DNA of 64,000 bases from an uncultured Bacteroidales bacterium (GTDB taxonomy: Bacteria > Bacteroidota > Bacteroidia > Bacteroidales > UBA932): positions 62,001 through 126,000 of the forward strand of contig CAKVCK010000001.1 of NCBI GenBank assembly GCA_934725575.1, given 5' to 3'. The notes beneath the pieces were generated by a model. The model had not been told where the DNA came from and did not search any database. It was given only the letters and a program-made list of their open reading frames with translations. Positions 1-9,166 of the stretch are shown one piece after another. Within the stretch, counting starts at the first letter, position 1. The number at the start of each line of letters is the position of its first letter. Made by a program: the position numbers and the translations under genes.

Positions 1-98
1 CCGCCGAGCTGGTCGCCGAGGCCGATGAGATCGCAGCCAAGGCCGTGAAAGAAGAAAAGGAGATTCTGGACATCGTAAACTCGAAGATCAATGGATAA
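1..98 (+). CDS. C-terminal end of an upstream gene (possibly the cyclodeaminase step of histidine breakdown)
   Basis: Only the last 31 codons are inside the window. The open frame begins at base 3 and ends with TAA at 96-98, giving a charged, probably helical tail that ends VNSKING. The stop overlaps the hutU start (ATGGATAA, ATG at 91), so the two genes are probably one transcript. In Bacteroidota, hut operons often carry formiminotransferase-cyclodeaminase genes, whose products end in a similar Glu/Ala/Lys-rich helix. Assignment to that family is inference from position and composition only. Confidence 0.45.
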   Translation, partial: AELVAEADEIAAKAVKEEKEILDIVNSKING

Positions 99-2121
99 GT
101 TTCAGGAAGAGATACTTGCGGGCATCTCGCAGGACAGGCTCCCGGAGCCGAAACCTTATGACAAGACGATCAACCACGCCCCGAAGCGCAAGGACATCCT
201 CACTGCCGAAGAGAAAGTGCTGGCGCTGAAGAACGCGCTGAGATATTTCCCGGCCAAGTTCCACGCCGAACTGGCGCCGGAGTTCGCCAAGGAACTCAAG
301 GACTACGGACGCATCTACATGTACCGCTTCCGCCCGTCCTACGACATGTACGCCAGACCGATCGATGAATATCCTTGCCGGAGCCGCCAGGCCGCTGCCA
401 TTATGGCGATGATCCAGAACAATCTGGATCCGAGGGTGGCGCAGCATCCGCACGAGCTGATCATCTACGGAGGCAACGGAGCAATATTCCAGAACTGGGC
501 GCAGTACCGGCTGACGATGAAGTATTTGGCCGAGATGACCGACGAGCAGACACTCTCGATGTACTCCGGCCATCCGATGGGACTCTTCCCGAGCCACAAG
601 GATGCGCCGAGGGTCGTAGTGACCAACGGAATGGTCATCCCGAACTATTCGAAGCAGGATGACTGGGAGAGGTTCAACGCGCTTGGAGTGTCACAGTACG
701 GCCAGATGACCGCCGGATCGTACATGTACATCGGTCCCCAGGGGATCGTGCACGGAACGACAATCACGGTGATGAACGCGGCACGCAAGCAACTGAAAGC
801 CAGAGGCATCGCAGGGACGAGGGAGAATATGAAGGGAATGCTATTCGTGACAGCCGGCCTGGGCGGAATGTCGGGAGCGCAGCCTAAGGCCGGAAATATC
901 GCCGGGGTCGTGAGCGTCACAGCCGAGATCAATCCGCTCGCCGCCCGCAAGCGTTACGACCAAGGCTGGGTCGATGAGCTGCACGAGAATCTGGACGAGC
1001 TTATCCCGCGCATCCGAAAGGCGATGGAGAACAAGGAGACCGTCTCGCTGGCCTATGTGGGCAACGTCGTGGATCTCTGGGAGAGACTCGCGGCCGAGAA
1101 TATTCCTGTGGACCTCGGTTCGGACCAGACATCGCTCCACAATCCGTGGGCCGGAGGCTACTATCCTGTCGGACAGACATTTGAGGAGTCCGTCAAGATG
1201 ATGGCCGAGGAGCCGGAGAGATTCCGTGAGGCGGTACGCGCGTCGTTGAGGAGGCACGTCGCCGCCATCAACGAGCTGGCAGCCAAGGGAATGTACTTTT
1301 TTGACTACGGCAACGCCTTCCTCCTTGAATCCTCAAGGGCGGGAGCGGACATACTCAAGGCCGACGGCACCTTCCGCTATCCGTCCTACGTTCAGGACAT
1401 CATGGGGCCGCTCTACTTCGACTACGGTTTCGGCCCGTTCCGCTGGGTCTGCATGAGCGAGAGGCCGGAAGACCTCGCCAAGTCCGACGAGATAGCCGTG
1501 AATATTCTTAAAAAGGAATTGGAAACGGCTCCGGAAGAGATTCAGGGACAGCTGAACGACAATATTCATTGGATAGAGGAAGCCGGCAGGAACCATTTGG
1601 TGGTCGGTTCGCAGGCCCGCATCCTCTACGCCGACTGCGAGGGCAGGACCAAGATCGCCCTGGCCTTCAACAAGGCCATCCGCAAGGGTGAGATTTCAGC
1701 GCCGATCGTGCTTGGCCGCGACCATCACGACGTTTCCGGCACAGACTCCCCGTTCCGCGAGACATCCAACATCTACGACGGATCCCGGTTCACCGCCGAC
1801 ATGGCCATCCAGAACGTCATCGGTGACGGTTTCCGGGGAGCCACCTGGGTTTCCATCCACAACGGAGGCGGAGTCGGCTGGGGTGAGGTTATCAACGGAG
1901 GCTTCGGCATGGTGATCGACGGATCGGCTGATTCGGACAGGCACATCACCCGGATGCTGTTCTGGGACGTGAACAACGGAATAGCCCGCCGCAGCTGGGC
2001 GCGCAACGAAGGCGCGGAACATGCCATCCTGAGGGAAATGGAACGCACACCGGAACTTACGGTGACAGTTGCGAACCACACAGACGAAAACATTGTCAGA
2101 AAAGCGATTGAGGAACTATGA
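91..2121 (+). CDS. hutU: Urocanate hydratase (urocanase)
   Basis: Second step of histidine degradation: hydration of urocanate to imidazolone propionate using tightly bound NAD+. The 676-residue protein is the long form usual in Bacteroidota. Recognisable blocks are YGGNGAIFQNW near residue 126, the strongly conserved GVSQYGQMTAGSYMYIGPQG region near 200, and the DVSGTDSPFRETSNIYDGS stretch near 547. The ATG overlaps the stop of the preceding gene, and the stop (ATGA) overlaps the hutH start, implying translational coupling. Cytoplasmic; no signal peptide or membrane segment. No truncation or missing block seen. Confidence 0.96.
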   Translation: MDKFQEEILAGISQDRLPEPKPYDKTINHAPKRKDILTAEEKVLALKNALRYFPAKFHAELAPEFAKELKDYGRIYMYRFRPSYDMYARPIDEYPCRSRQAAAIMAMIQNNLDPRVAQHPHELIIYGGNGAIFQNWAQYRLTMKYLAEMTDEQTLSMYSGHPMGLFPSHKDAPRVVVTNGMVIPNYSKQDDWERFNALGVSQYGQMTAGSYMYIGPQGIVHGTTITVMNAARKQLKARGIAGTRENMKGMLFVTAGLGGMSGAQPKAGNIAGVVSVTAEINPLAARKRYDQGWVDELHENLDELIPRIRKAMENKETVSLAYVGNVVDLWERLAAENIPVDLGSDQTSLHNPWAGGYYPVGQTFEESVKMMAEEPERFREAVRASLRRHVAAINELAAKGMYFFDYGNAFLLESSRAGADILKADGTFRYPSYVQDIMGPLYFDYGFGPFRWVCMSERPEDLAKSDEIAVNILKKELETAPEEIQGQLNDNIHWIEEAGRNHLVVGSQARILYADCEGRTKIALAFNKAIRKGEISAPIVLGRDHHDVSGTDSPFRETSNIYDGSRFTADMAIQNVIGDGFRGATWVSIHNGGGVGWGEVINGGFGMVIDGSADSDRHITRMLFWDVNNGIARRSWARNEGAEHAILREMERTPELTVTVANHTDENIVRKAIEEL

Positions 2122-3599
2122 CACACATCATCTCACACGAACATCTGAGCCTTGGAAGGCTTAAGGAGATAATTGAGAACCACGAGAGGGTCGAACTCGG
2201 CCCGGAGGCCGTGGCGGCCATTGAGAAATGCCGTAAGTACCTGGACAGCAAGATGGAGGACATCGGTCGCCCGGTCTATGGAGTCACCACCGGATTCGGT
2301 TCCCTGTGCAACGTGACCATCCCTGCCGACCAGCTCTCGCAGCTCCAGCACAACCTGGTGATGTCCCACGCCTGCGGAACCGGCGAGACTGTACGCCCGC
2401 AGATCGTGAGGCTGATGCTCCTGCTTAAGGCCCAGTCCCTTTCCTACGGCCATTCCGGAGCGCAGCTGATTACAGTCCAGAGGCTCCTGGACATGTTCAA
2501 CAACGACATTCTCCCGGTAGTCTACCAGCAGGGATCCCTCGGCGCTTCCGGCGACCTCGCTCCCCTCGCCCACCTCAGCCTACCGCTGATCGGTCTCGGA
2601 GAGGTTTTCTACAAGGGTAAGGTCAGACCAAGCAAGGAGGTCTGGGACGAGATTGGCTGGGAACCTATCAGCCTTCAGTCCAAGGAGGGTCTCGCTCTTC
2701 TGAACGGAACCCAGTTCATGAGCGCCCACGCCATCTGGTCGCTCATCCAGTGCCACAGGCTTTCCGAATGGGCCGACAGGATCGGCGCGATGTCACTGGA
2801 AGCCTATGACGGCCGCGTCGAACCGTTCCTGCCTCTGACCCACCAGCTTCGTCCGCACAAGGGACAGATCGACACCGCGGCCAGATTCATGACCCTGCTG
2901 GATGGCAGCGAACTGATAAGGAACCACAAGGAACATGTTCAGGATCCATATTCATTCCGCTGCATCCCTCAGGTACACGGCGCGGTCAAGGACAGCATCC
3001 GCTACGTCGAGTCGGTGATCGAGAACGAGATCAACAGCGCGACGGACAATCCGAACGTCTTCCCTGACGAGGACATGATCATCTCCGCCGGCAACTTCCA
3101 CGGAGAGCCTATCGCCATCCCGATGGACGCCCTGGCGATCGCCATGTCCGAACTCGCAAACATCTCTGAAAGACGAATATACAGATTGATTTCCGGCCAG
3201 CGAGGTCTGCCGAAATTCCTTGTCGCCACCCCTGGCCTCAACAGCGGATTTATGATCCCGCAGTACACGGCGGCCTCGATCGTGAGCCAGAACAAGGGAC
3301 TCTGCTGGCCGGCGTCAGTGGACTCCATCCCATCCTCACAGGGTCAGGAGGATCACGTGAGCATGGGTTCCAACGCCGCGACGAAACTTGTGCGCGTCAT
3401 CGACAACTGCGAGGAAGTGCTTGCCATAGAACTGTTCAACGCCGCACAGGCGCTCGACTTCAGGCACCAGATCGCCGGCAACAAGTCCTCGGAGGCCATC
3501 GAGGGCATATTCAGTGACTACCGCAAGGTCGTGCCGTTCATCAGCGATGATGTCTATATGCACCCGCTCATCCAGAAATCTATCGAGTTCATAAGATGA
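2118..3599 (+). CDS. hutH: Histidine ammonia-lyase
   Basis: First step of histidine catabolism: non-oxidative deamination of L-histidine to urocanate and ammonia. The Ala143-Ser144-Gly145 triad in GSLGASGDLAPL is the precursor of the MIO electrophilic cofactor. The N-terminal GVTTGFG and the later LLNGTQFM and SATDNPN blocks are typical of the family. Length (493 residues) is near the usual ~500. The start overlaps the hutU stop by four bases and the stop overlaps the hutI start by four bases, so hutU, hutH and hutI form one coupled operon. Confidence 0.96.
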   Translation: MTHIISHEHLSLGRLKEIIENHERVELGPEAVAAIEKCRKYLDSKMEDIGRPVYGVTTGFGSLCNVTIPADQLSQLQHNLVMSHACGTGETVRPQIVRLMLLLKAQSLSYGHSGAQLITVQRLLDMFNNDILPVVYQQGSLGASGDLAPLAHLSLPLIGLGEVFYKGKVRPSKEVWDEIGWEPISLQSKEGLALLNGTQFMSAHAIWSLIQCHRLSEWADRIGAMSLEAYDGRVEPFLPLTHQLRPHKGQIDTAARFMTLLDGSELIRNHKEHVQDPYSFRCIPQVHGAVKDSIRYVESVIENEINSATDNPNVFPDEDMIISAGNFHGEPIAIPMDALAIAMSELANISERRIYRLISGQRGLPKFLVATPGLNSGFMIPQYTAASIVSQNKGLCWPASVDSIPSSQGQEDHVSMGSNAATKLVRVIDNCEEVLAIELFNAAQALDFRHQIAGNKSSEAIEGIFSDYRKVVPFISDDVYMHPLIQKSIEFIR

Positions 3600-4837
3600 C
3601 CATAATCACCCACATCGGCGAACTGGTCGGAATCGTTCCTGAAGGCGTTCTGCGCAAGCAAGGCGCCGAGATGGACGAGGTCGGCTCCTTGCGGGACGCT
3701 TACCTCACGATCGAGGGCGAACGAATCTCTGGTTTCGGGAATATGTCCGAGTGCCCGGTGCCCGGCCCACAAGATGAAGTAATTGACGCAGAGGGCGGTA
3801 TGGTGATACCGGCCTTCTGCGACTCCCACACCCACATCTGCTACGCCGGAACCCGTGAGCAGGAGTTCATCGACAAGATCAACGGCCTGAGCTACGAGGA
3901 GATAGCCGCCCGTGGAGGCGGAATCCTCAACTCCGCCGATCTGCTCCACCGCACGAGCGAAGAGGAATTATATTCACAGACAATGGCGCGCGTGCGGGAG
4001 ATGATCGCCAAAGGAACCGGCGCCATCGAGATCAAGAGCGGCTACGGCCTGACCCTTGAGGACGAGCTGAAGATGCTGCGGGTGATCCGCCGCGTCAAAA
4101 AGGACTCCCCCGCCACCATCAAGGCGACCTTCCTCGGGGCGCACGCCGTCGGCAGAGCCTTCAAAGGCCGGCAGAATGAATATGTCAACCTCGTCTGCGA
4201 GGAGATGATTCCTGCCGTCGCCGCCGAAGGGCTTGCTGAATATGTCGATGTGTTCTGCGACGATGGGTTCTTCACAGTCGACGAGACGGATCGCATCCTT
4301 TCCGCCGGCGAGCGTTACGGTCTCATTCCGAAAATCCACGCCAACGAATTGGCCTGCTCCGGAGGCGTGCAGGTGGCCGTGAAACACAACGCTCTTTCGG
4401 TCGATCATCTTGAGCGCACGACCGACGCTGAGATCGAGGCACTTAGAGACTCCCGCACGATGCCGACGATGCTCCCCGGCTCCTCATTCTTCCTCGGAAT
4501 TCCCTACGGCAGGGCCAAGGAATATGTCAGCGCAGGTCTGGGCATAGCCATAGCCTCGGACTACAATCCGGGATCCTCACCTTCCGGTGATATGCGTTTC
4601 GTAATGGCCCTCGGCTGCATCAGGATGCGTCTGACCCCGGCCCAGTCATTCAACGCCTGCACCCTCAACTCCGCCTATGCGATGGGTGTCGCTGAGGAAC
4701 TCGGCTCTGTGACCGTCGGCAAACTAGCCAACCTAATCGTCACGAAACCAGTCCCGTCCCTAGCCTTCATCCCGTACTGCCACCAGACCCCATTCATCGC
4801 CAAGGTGCTCCTACGAGGCAAACATATTTGTGAATAG
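3596..4837 (+). CDS. hutI: Imidazolonepropionase
   Basis: Third step of histidine degradation: hydrolysis of 4-imidazolone-5-propionate to N-formimino-L-glutamate. A member of the amidohydrolase superfamily with metal-binding His78 and His80 in DSHTHICYAGTR, the substrate-site block SGYGLTLEDELKMLR, and the later HANELACSGG and SVDHLE motifs. The 413-residue length is normal. It is the last gene of the operon; a strong stem-loop follows 27 bases after the stop. The downstream formiminoglutamate step is not in the window unless it is the partial gene at its left edge. Confidence 0.95.
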   Translation: MTIITHIGELVGIVPEGVLRKQGAEMDEVGSLRDAYLTIEGERISGFGNMSECPVPGPQDEVIDAEGGMVIPAFCDSHTHICYAGTREQEFIDKINGLSYEEIAARGGGILNSADLLHRTSEEELYSQTMARVREMIAKGTGAIEIKSGYGLTLEDELKMLRVIRRVKKDSPATIKATFLGAHAVGRAFKGRQNEYVNLVCEEMIPAVAAEGLAEYVDVFCDDGFFTVDETDRILSAGERYGLIPKIHANELACSGGVQVAVKHNALSVDHLERTTDAEIEALRDSRTMPTMLPGSSFFLGIPYGRAKEYVSAGLGIAIASDYNPGSSPSGDMRFVMALGCIRMRLTPAQSFNACTLNSAYAMGVAEELGSVTVGKLANLIVTKPVPSLAFIPYCHQTPFIAKVLLRGKHICE

Positions 4838-4863
4838 TTGAACATACGGGATCTTCACCGACA

Positions 4864-4912
4864 ACGACGGCAGCATTATCTCTCGAAAATGCTGCCGTCG
4901 TGTGATATTTTT
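4864..4912 (+). terminator. Terminator of the hut operon
   Basis: A perfect 14-bp inverted repeat, ACGACGGCAGCATT at 4864-4877 and its complement at 4888-4901, encloses a 10-base loop and is followed by a T-rich run ending near 4912. It lies just after the hutI stop, and the next gene is on the opposite strand, so it may end transcription from both sides. Confidence 0.85.
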
Positions 4913-4984
4913 ACCTCGACTGGAGCAGTATTGCCTGTTTTCGATCCTCTGGCTACACCTTAAGTCACTCCATTCTTTATAGTT

Positions 4985-5596
4985 CTAATCCCTTCTGAAT
5001 GAATAGAGGATAGTGCCTTCGACCAGAGTCCCCTTAGCCTTATCTAATAAAGAACATTCAGACCCGCACACAAATGATCCGTCATCAAAATCATAAATGC
5101 CAGCCTTTTTCATCGAATGGACAATATATGTTCCATCCATAGAAGTCTCTGAGGCAAGCTCAAAGGTTTCTGTCGAAAGCTTAGGATTCTCTCCGCCACC
5201 ACGCCATTTCCCTTCTATGTCAATTCCTTGGTAGCGAACAGAGGACAGGACATATTTACCCTCATTTTCAAGTGTGACATAATCCGGGACCACTATCTTG
5301 AAGAGCAGTTTATCATCATCACCCTGCGTTGAAACCTCAGCCTTTCCCCAAGATTCAACGTAGCCGGGAATATTCTTGAACTCTTCCTTCAAATCACTTC
5401 TGCCTATGCCATCCTGATCCAAATCAACTATAGGCCCGGTCCAATAAATGTCTGTCAAAGAATATTCTCCACACAGCATATCCTCAAGTCTTTCAAAATC
5501 AGTCAGGGCATCACGCTCGTTCGAGCAGGACACCAGACTGATTCCAATAACAGACACTGTCAAAATCAATTTCAGTACGGTCATATGTTTTTTCAT
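4985..5596 (-). CDS. Small secreted lipoprotein of unknown function
   Basis: A 203-residue protein with a lipoprotein signal: positive N terminus, hydrophobic stretch, and lipobox LVSC with Cys24 as the probable lipid-modified residue. The mature part has no enzyme motif I recognise. DLDQDGIGRSD near residue 59 resembles a calcium-binding or EF-hand-like loop seen in many Bacteroidales lipoproteins. It stands alone in an AT-rich stretch, facing the hut operon terminator and followed by a broken regulator remnant, so it may belong to a recently acquired or decaying segment. A good promoter lies immediately upstream. Function unknown. Confidence 0.75.
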   Translation of the reverse strand: MKKHMTVLKLILTVSVIGISLVSCSNERDALTDFERLEDMLCGEYSLTDIYWTGPIVDLDQDGIGRSDLKEEFKNIPGYVESWGKAEVSTQGDDDKLLFKIVVPDYVTLENEGKYVLSSVRYQGIDIEGKWRGGGENPKLSTETFELASETSMDGTYIVHSMKKAGIYDFDDGSFVCGSECSLLDKAKGTLVEGTILYSFRRD

Positions 5597-5618
5597 AACA
5601 ATATCTTCTTTCCGACTC

Positions 5619-5648
5619 CAAAGTTAGGGAGAAAGATTGGTTATACAA
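5619..5648 (-). promoter_or_regulatory. Bacteroides-type promoter for the 5.0-kb lipoprotein gene
   Basis: On the minus strand, TTG (5648-5646) is followed by 19 bases and then TAACTTTG (5626-5619), matching the Bacteroides sigma consensus TAnnTTTG. Predicted transcription start is near 5612, giving a leader of about 16 bases before the ATG at 5596. Confidence 0.6.
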
Positions 5649-5819
5649 TAAAAAAGTTTTACTTTTAGCAAACGCAACTAGCGTATTGTCAACGATTTAC
5701 AAACTAGTCAAATATCGCTTTCTTACTTTTACCCACCAAATTATTAATTATCAATACATTAGCCTACAGCCAATTTACAATAAAATTGCAACATACTAAT
5801 TATCAGCCCAATAGTCTTA

Positions 5820-6149
5820 TCAAGATATTAATTCCGAGAAAAGGTTCTGATATTTGCTATCTAATTTTGCAATTTTATCTTTGATATTATGCCGTTTTGT
5901 GTAAACCGTGCTAACATTATAGCCCATCATTCTGGCTATCGCCTTAGTGTCGAAACCGAGGATTAAGAAGGCAATAAAACGAAAATCTTTCTCGGTTGTA
6001 TTCGGCATTTCTGTGCGTAATTATGTCATTATTCCGTCAAGATTATCATCAAGCACAGACTCAAGATCCTTTTGGTTCGGCTCATCCAATATAGCAAGGA
6101 TCTTTTTAACCTCCAGATGCGCAAGCATATTCACATGCAGAAGAACAAG
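5820..6149 (-). pseudogene. Remnant of a Bacteroidales LuxR-like (helix-turn-helix) regulator, C-terminal part
   Basis: The 62-codon open frame (5820-6008) is the C-terminal DNA-binding end of a regulator: KDFRFIAFLILGFDTKAIAR then MMGYNVSTVYTKRHNIKDKI is the helix-turn-helix typical of large Bacteroidales regulators with TPR repeats. Reading the same frame upstream gives a helical stretch containing HLEVKKILAILDEP and DDNLDGIMT, then a TAA at 6023-6021, then LRTEMPNTTEKD. The homology-like text therefore continues across an in-frame stop, and another stop follows at 6152-6150. I read this as a decayed fragment with no intact N terminus in the window. The alternative is a short expressed HTH peptide starting at 6008. 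Confidence 0.7.
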
Positions 6150-6643
6150 TCACTGACTATCAGAACGATGGGGTTTCAGGTGCGAACGATTCCATAAAGC
6201 ATTGATTATTAAGCGGTGGATCTTCACAGGCTAATTATCAATCAGTTGCACAACGCTGGTCTTCCAATCTGACTACCAGTATCTTATAGCGCATTAATAA
6301 TAAACGACTTAGGCACCAGCACATTTTTAACAGGCCTCAATAACGGTGCACTAATCCAATCAGGTGATCATACAATGCTTAAACACGGGTTCGAGGGTTT
6401 GATCCCAAATTCACCCGATACAAACAATCCCCTCACCCGGCGCATTGGGCAAGGGGATGAAACATCATTTTGTGACAGCCCGTTTCTTCCACATCCACGC
6501 CAGCAAGTCATAGCCAGAGACTCGGGCAAGGGGATGAAACATCATCTTGTGACAGCCCGTTTCTTCCGCATCCACGCCGGCAGGTCACGGCCGATGATTC
6601 GGACGAGAGGATGAAACCTCAGGGTTTCAGAGCTGGCGGCAGG
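6150..6643. other. Non-coding, AT-rich to mixed region without a supportable gene
   Basis: No convincing gene on either strand. The left half (to about 6370) is AT-rich and in the minus frame looks like further decayed sequence of the broken regulator (stops at 6152-6150 and further upstream). The right half contains the 77-bp tandem repeat. A short hairpin GAAACC-TCA-GGGTTTC lies at 6613-6628, just past the stop of the beta-galactosidase gene, but lacks a T-tract on either strand. Confidence 0.6.
6447..6622. repeat. 77-bp direct tandem repeat, about 2.3 copies
   Basis: Unit 1 starts at 6447 (GGGCAAGGGGATGAAACATC), unit 2 at 6524 and a diverged partial unit 3 at 6601. Units 1 and 2 differ at only a few positions and share GATGAAACATCAT, TGTGACAGCCCGTTTCTTCC and CATCCACGCC blocks. 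It lies just downstream of the 3' end of the PUL's last gene. An overlapping 79-codon plus-strand frame is a by-product of the repeat and is not called. Confidence 0.85.
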
Positions 6644-9166
6644 CTACAGATCCAACGTGGCGGACTTCAGGCCTTTGGCCTTGACGGTCAGTCTCGCGGG
6701 ACCTTCAACACCGAGGCGGGAACGGACTATCACTGTCAGTTTTCCGGCAAACAGATGCATCTTGGGCTGATGGAACAGCTCCAAGGAGCACGGATCGCCA
6801 TTGGCTATGGCACGGAACTCTCCGGCACCGGACACTGTGGCGAAAACTTCACGGGTATCGGTCGGGACGGGGTTACCTTCCTTGTCAACCACGCTCACGG
6901 TAACGTAGGCCAGGTCCTCACCGTCGCGGACAAGGGTCTCACGGTCGCACTCAAGGCGCAAGGCGTAAGGTTTGCCGGCGGTCCGCACGGACTCTGAGGC
7001 GGCCGGATTGCCATCGGCGTCATAGGCCACGACACGGACCTCGCCTTTGTGGTACACGACATCGTCCCACATCAGGCGATAGCGTCCTTCGACATTCTCA
7101 TCCTGCAAACCATCGCAAGGATGATCCGGAACGGCCTTCGAGCGACGGCCCATCGACACACCGTTCACAAACAGCTCTGCCTCAGGCCAGGAAGTGTACA
7201 CATAGACCGGAGTGACCTCTCCCTCGCGGCCTGGCCACGTCCAGTGAGGGACAATATGAAGCGTAGGGCTATCAGTGTTCCAAACGCTTCTGTAAAGCCA
7301 ATATCTGTCCTTCGGGATAGAGGCAAGGTCTATGATCCCGAACATCGAGCTATGGTTTGGCCACGAGTCTGTGTCATAAGGACTTGGCTCGCCGAGATAG
7401 TCGAATCCGGTCCAGACGAACTGCCCGAGAGTCCACGGATAGTCATCGGCCAAGGCGAAATCCACATCAGGAATATTGGACCATTTGCAGGCCTCAACAT
7501 CATAGCCGGACGATTGGTGGTCCTTATGAATGGCGCTGAAAGCCTTCTCGACCGGGAAATGATATATTCCTCTTGAGCTGACCGTGGACGCGGTCTCGGA
7601 TCCAAGAACAAGTCCTTGAGGCAGCATCTCATAGCACTCCTTGTAGCGGAAGGTACGGTAGTTTATGCCGGGAATATCCACAAGTGCGGCGAAACCGTTC
7701 GTAAGCACGCAGCTGACCTGGTCCATTCCACAGGTGACCGGTCTCGTCGCATCCTCACGGTGGCAGATGTCCTGAAGGAAGGCGGCTGTCTTGTAGCCCA
7801 CCGGGCTGCACTGGGACGGAACCTCGTTGCCGATGCTCCACATCACCACCGAAGGGGAATTCCGGAACGAATGAAGCATATTCATCATATCTCGTTCCGC
7901 CCATTCGTTGAAGAACCTGTGATAGCCATTCTCGCACTTGGCGTCATTCCACTCGTCGAACGGCTCGACCATCATCATAAAGCCCATCTCGTCGCATAGG
8001 CTGACGAGCTCAGGTGCGGGAGTGTTATGGGATGTCCTGATCGCATCGCAGCCCATATTCTTCAGCAGATCAAGCTGATGCCTCAACGCCGGGACACTTA
8101 TGGCAGCGCCGAGCGGCCCGAGGTCGTGGTGATTGCAGACACCTTTGAATTTTCTGTGCTCCCCGTTCAGATAAAATCCTTTCTCAGGGATGAACTCGAT
8201 GGAGCGGATGCCGAAACGCGTCTCGTACTCATCATTCACCTTGCCTCCTACAATTATCTTGGTCAATGCCTTATAAAGATGCGGATGCTCAGGAGACCAA
8301 AGCTTCGGAGACTCCACGGAGAATTTCTGAATATGTTTGTCCCCCTTATGGTACAATGACACGGAGCGCCTTGAAGCCACCTTATCCCCCTCAGGAGAGA
8401 ATATGTCGGTAATATATTCAATGTCAACATTGTCCCAATCCGACTCAACAGTGATGTCAAGGGACACGGAAGCCATCTCCTCGCTCACGAAAGGAGTCGT
8501 CACGAATGTGCCCCACACTGGAATATGAGCCTCCGGAGAAGTGCAGACAAGATGCACATTCCTGTAAAGTCCGGCCCCAGGGTACCATCTTGAGGAAGAC
8601 GGAAGATTCTCCAGCCTGACAGCCAGCACATTGGTGCCGCCTGCGTTCAGATACGGAGTGACATCGCAGTGGAAAGGACTGTAGCCATAAGGCCAGAAAC
8701 AGACCTCGTTCCCGTTCACGTACACCCTTGCCTCGCTCATCGCTCCATCGAACAGAAGTTCGGCCTTGACTCCGTCCGGCACGGAAAACTCTGTCCTGTA
8801 CCATCCGATGCCGGCATACGGAAGCCCGCCGGTACGTCCTGTCTTCAATGTCGCCTTGGTCTCCATATTCTGAATGACCTGCACGGTCTGGAGATCATTC
8901 TCTATGCTGAAAGGTCCGGTAATTGCCCAGTCGTGAGGGACACAGACAGTCTCCCAGGCCGAGTCATCGAATGCCACGGCGGAAGCCCCTTCGGCCTCGC
9001 CGAGATGGAAACGCCATCCGGTCTTCAGGGTGATTTCATTACGAGGAGAAGGCGATGCCGTCCCGGAAGCAGACACTGGCGCGGCGTTCACCAAAGTCGA
9101 AATATTCATAAGAATACCGGCCGCAAGGGCCACGGCGGAATATTTTGGTAACATATTATTCAACAT
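6644..9166 (-). CDS. Secreted GH2 beta-galactosidase-like glycoside hydrolase
   Basis: An 840-residue GH2 enzyme with a signal peptide (about residues 1-28), N-terminal jelly-roll binding domain (40-210), immunoglobulin-like domain (about 215-325), TIM-barrel catalytic domain (about 330-600) and C-terminal beta domains of the DUF4982 type. The acid/base is Glu448 in WSIGNEVPSQ and the nucleophile Glu524 in LGSETAS. FKGVCNHHD and RTSHNTPAPE are standard GH2 substrate-site blocks. It probably removes terminal beta-galactose (or a related sugar) in the periplasm. Two starts are possible: ATG at 9166, overlapping the end of the GH3 gene, or ATG at 9154, directly after that stop. It is the last gene of the PUL transcript. 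Confidence 0.88.
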   Translation of the reverse strand: MLNNMLPKYSAVALAAGILMNISTLVNAAPVSASGTASPSPRNEITLKTGWRFHLGEAEGASAVAFDDSAWETVCVPHDWAITGPFSIENDLQTVQVIQNMETKATLKTGRTGGLPYAGIGWYRTEFSVPDGVKAELLFDGAMSEARVYVNGNEVCFWPYGYSPFHCDVTPYLNAGGTNVLAVRLENLPSSSRWYPGAGLYRNVHLVCTSPEAHIPVWGTFVTTPFVSEEMASVSLDITVESDWDNVDIEYITDIFSPEGDKVASRRSVSLYHKGDKHIQKFSVESPKLWSPEHPHLYKALTKIIVGGKVNDEYETRFGIRSIEFIPEKGFYLNGEHRKFKGVCNHHDLGPLGAAISVPALRHQLDLLKNMGCDAIRTSHNTPAPELVSLCDEMGFMMMVEPFDEWNDAKCENGYHRFFNEWAERDMMNMLHSFRNSPSVVMWSIGNEVPSQCSPVGYKTAAFLQDICHREDATRPVTCGMDQVSCVLTNGFAALVDIPGINYRTFRYKECYEMLPQGLVLGSETASTVSSRGIYHFPVEKAFSAIHKDHQSSGYDVEACKWSNIPDVDFALADDYPWTLGQFVWTGFDYLGEPSPYDTDSWPNHSSMFGIIDLASIPKDRYWLYRSVWNTDSPTLHIVPHWTWPGREGEVTPVYVYTSWPEAELFVNGVSMGRRSKAVPDHPCDGLQDENVEGRYRLMWDDVVYHKGEVRVVAYDADGNPAASESVRTAGKPYALRLECDRETLVRDGEDLAYVTVSVVDKEGNPVPTDTREVFATVSGAGEFRAIANGDPCSLELFHQPKMHLFAGKLTVIVRSRLGVEGPARLTVKAKGLKSATLDL

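Noticed and set aside
6375..6614. 79-codon plus-strand frame
   Set aside because: It simply follows the 77-bp repeat; the two repeat copies are read in different frames, which argues against protein selection.
6613..6628. Hairpin GAAACC-TCA-GGGTTTC after the last PUL gene as terminator
   Set aside because: The stem is short and no T-tract follows on the minus strand, so a terminator is not supported.
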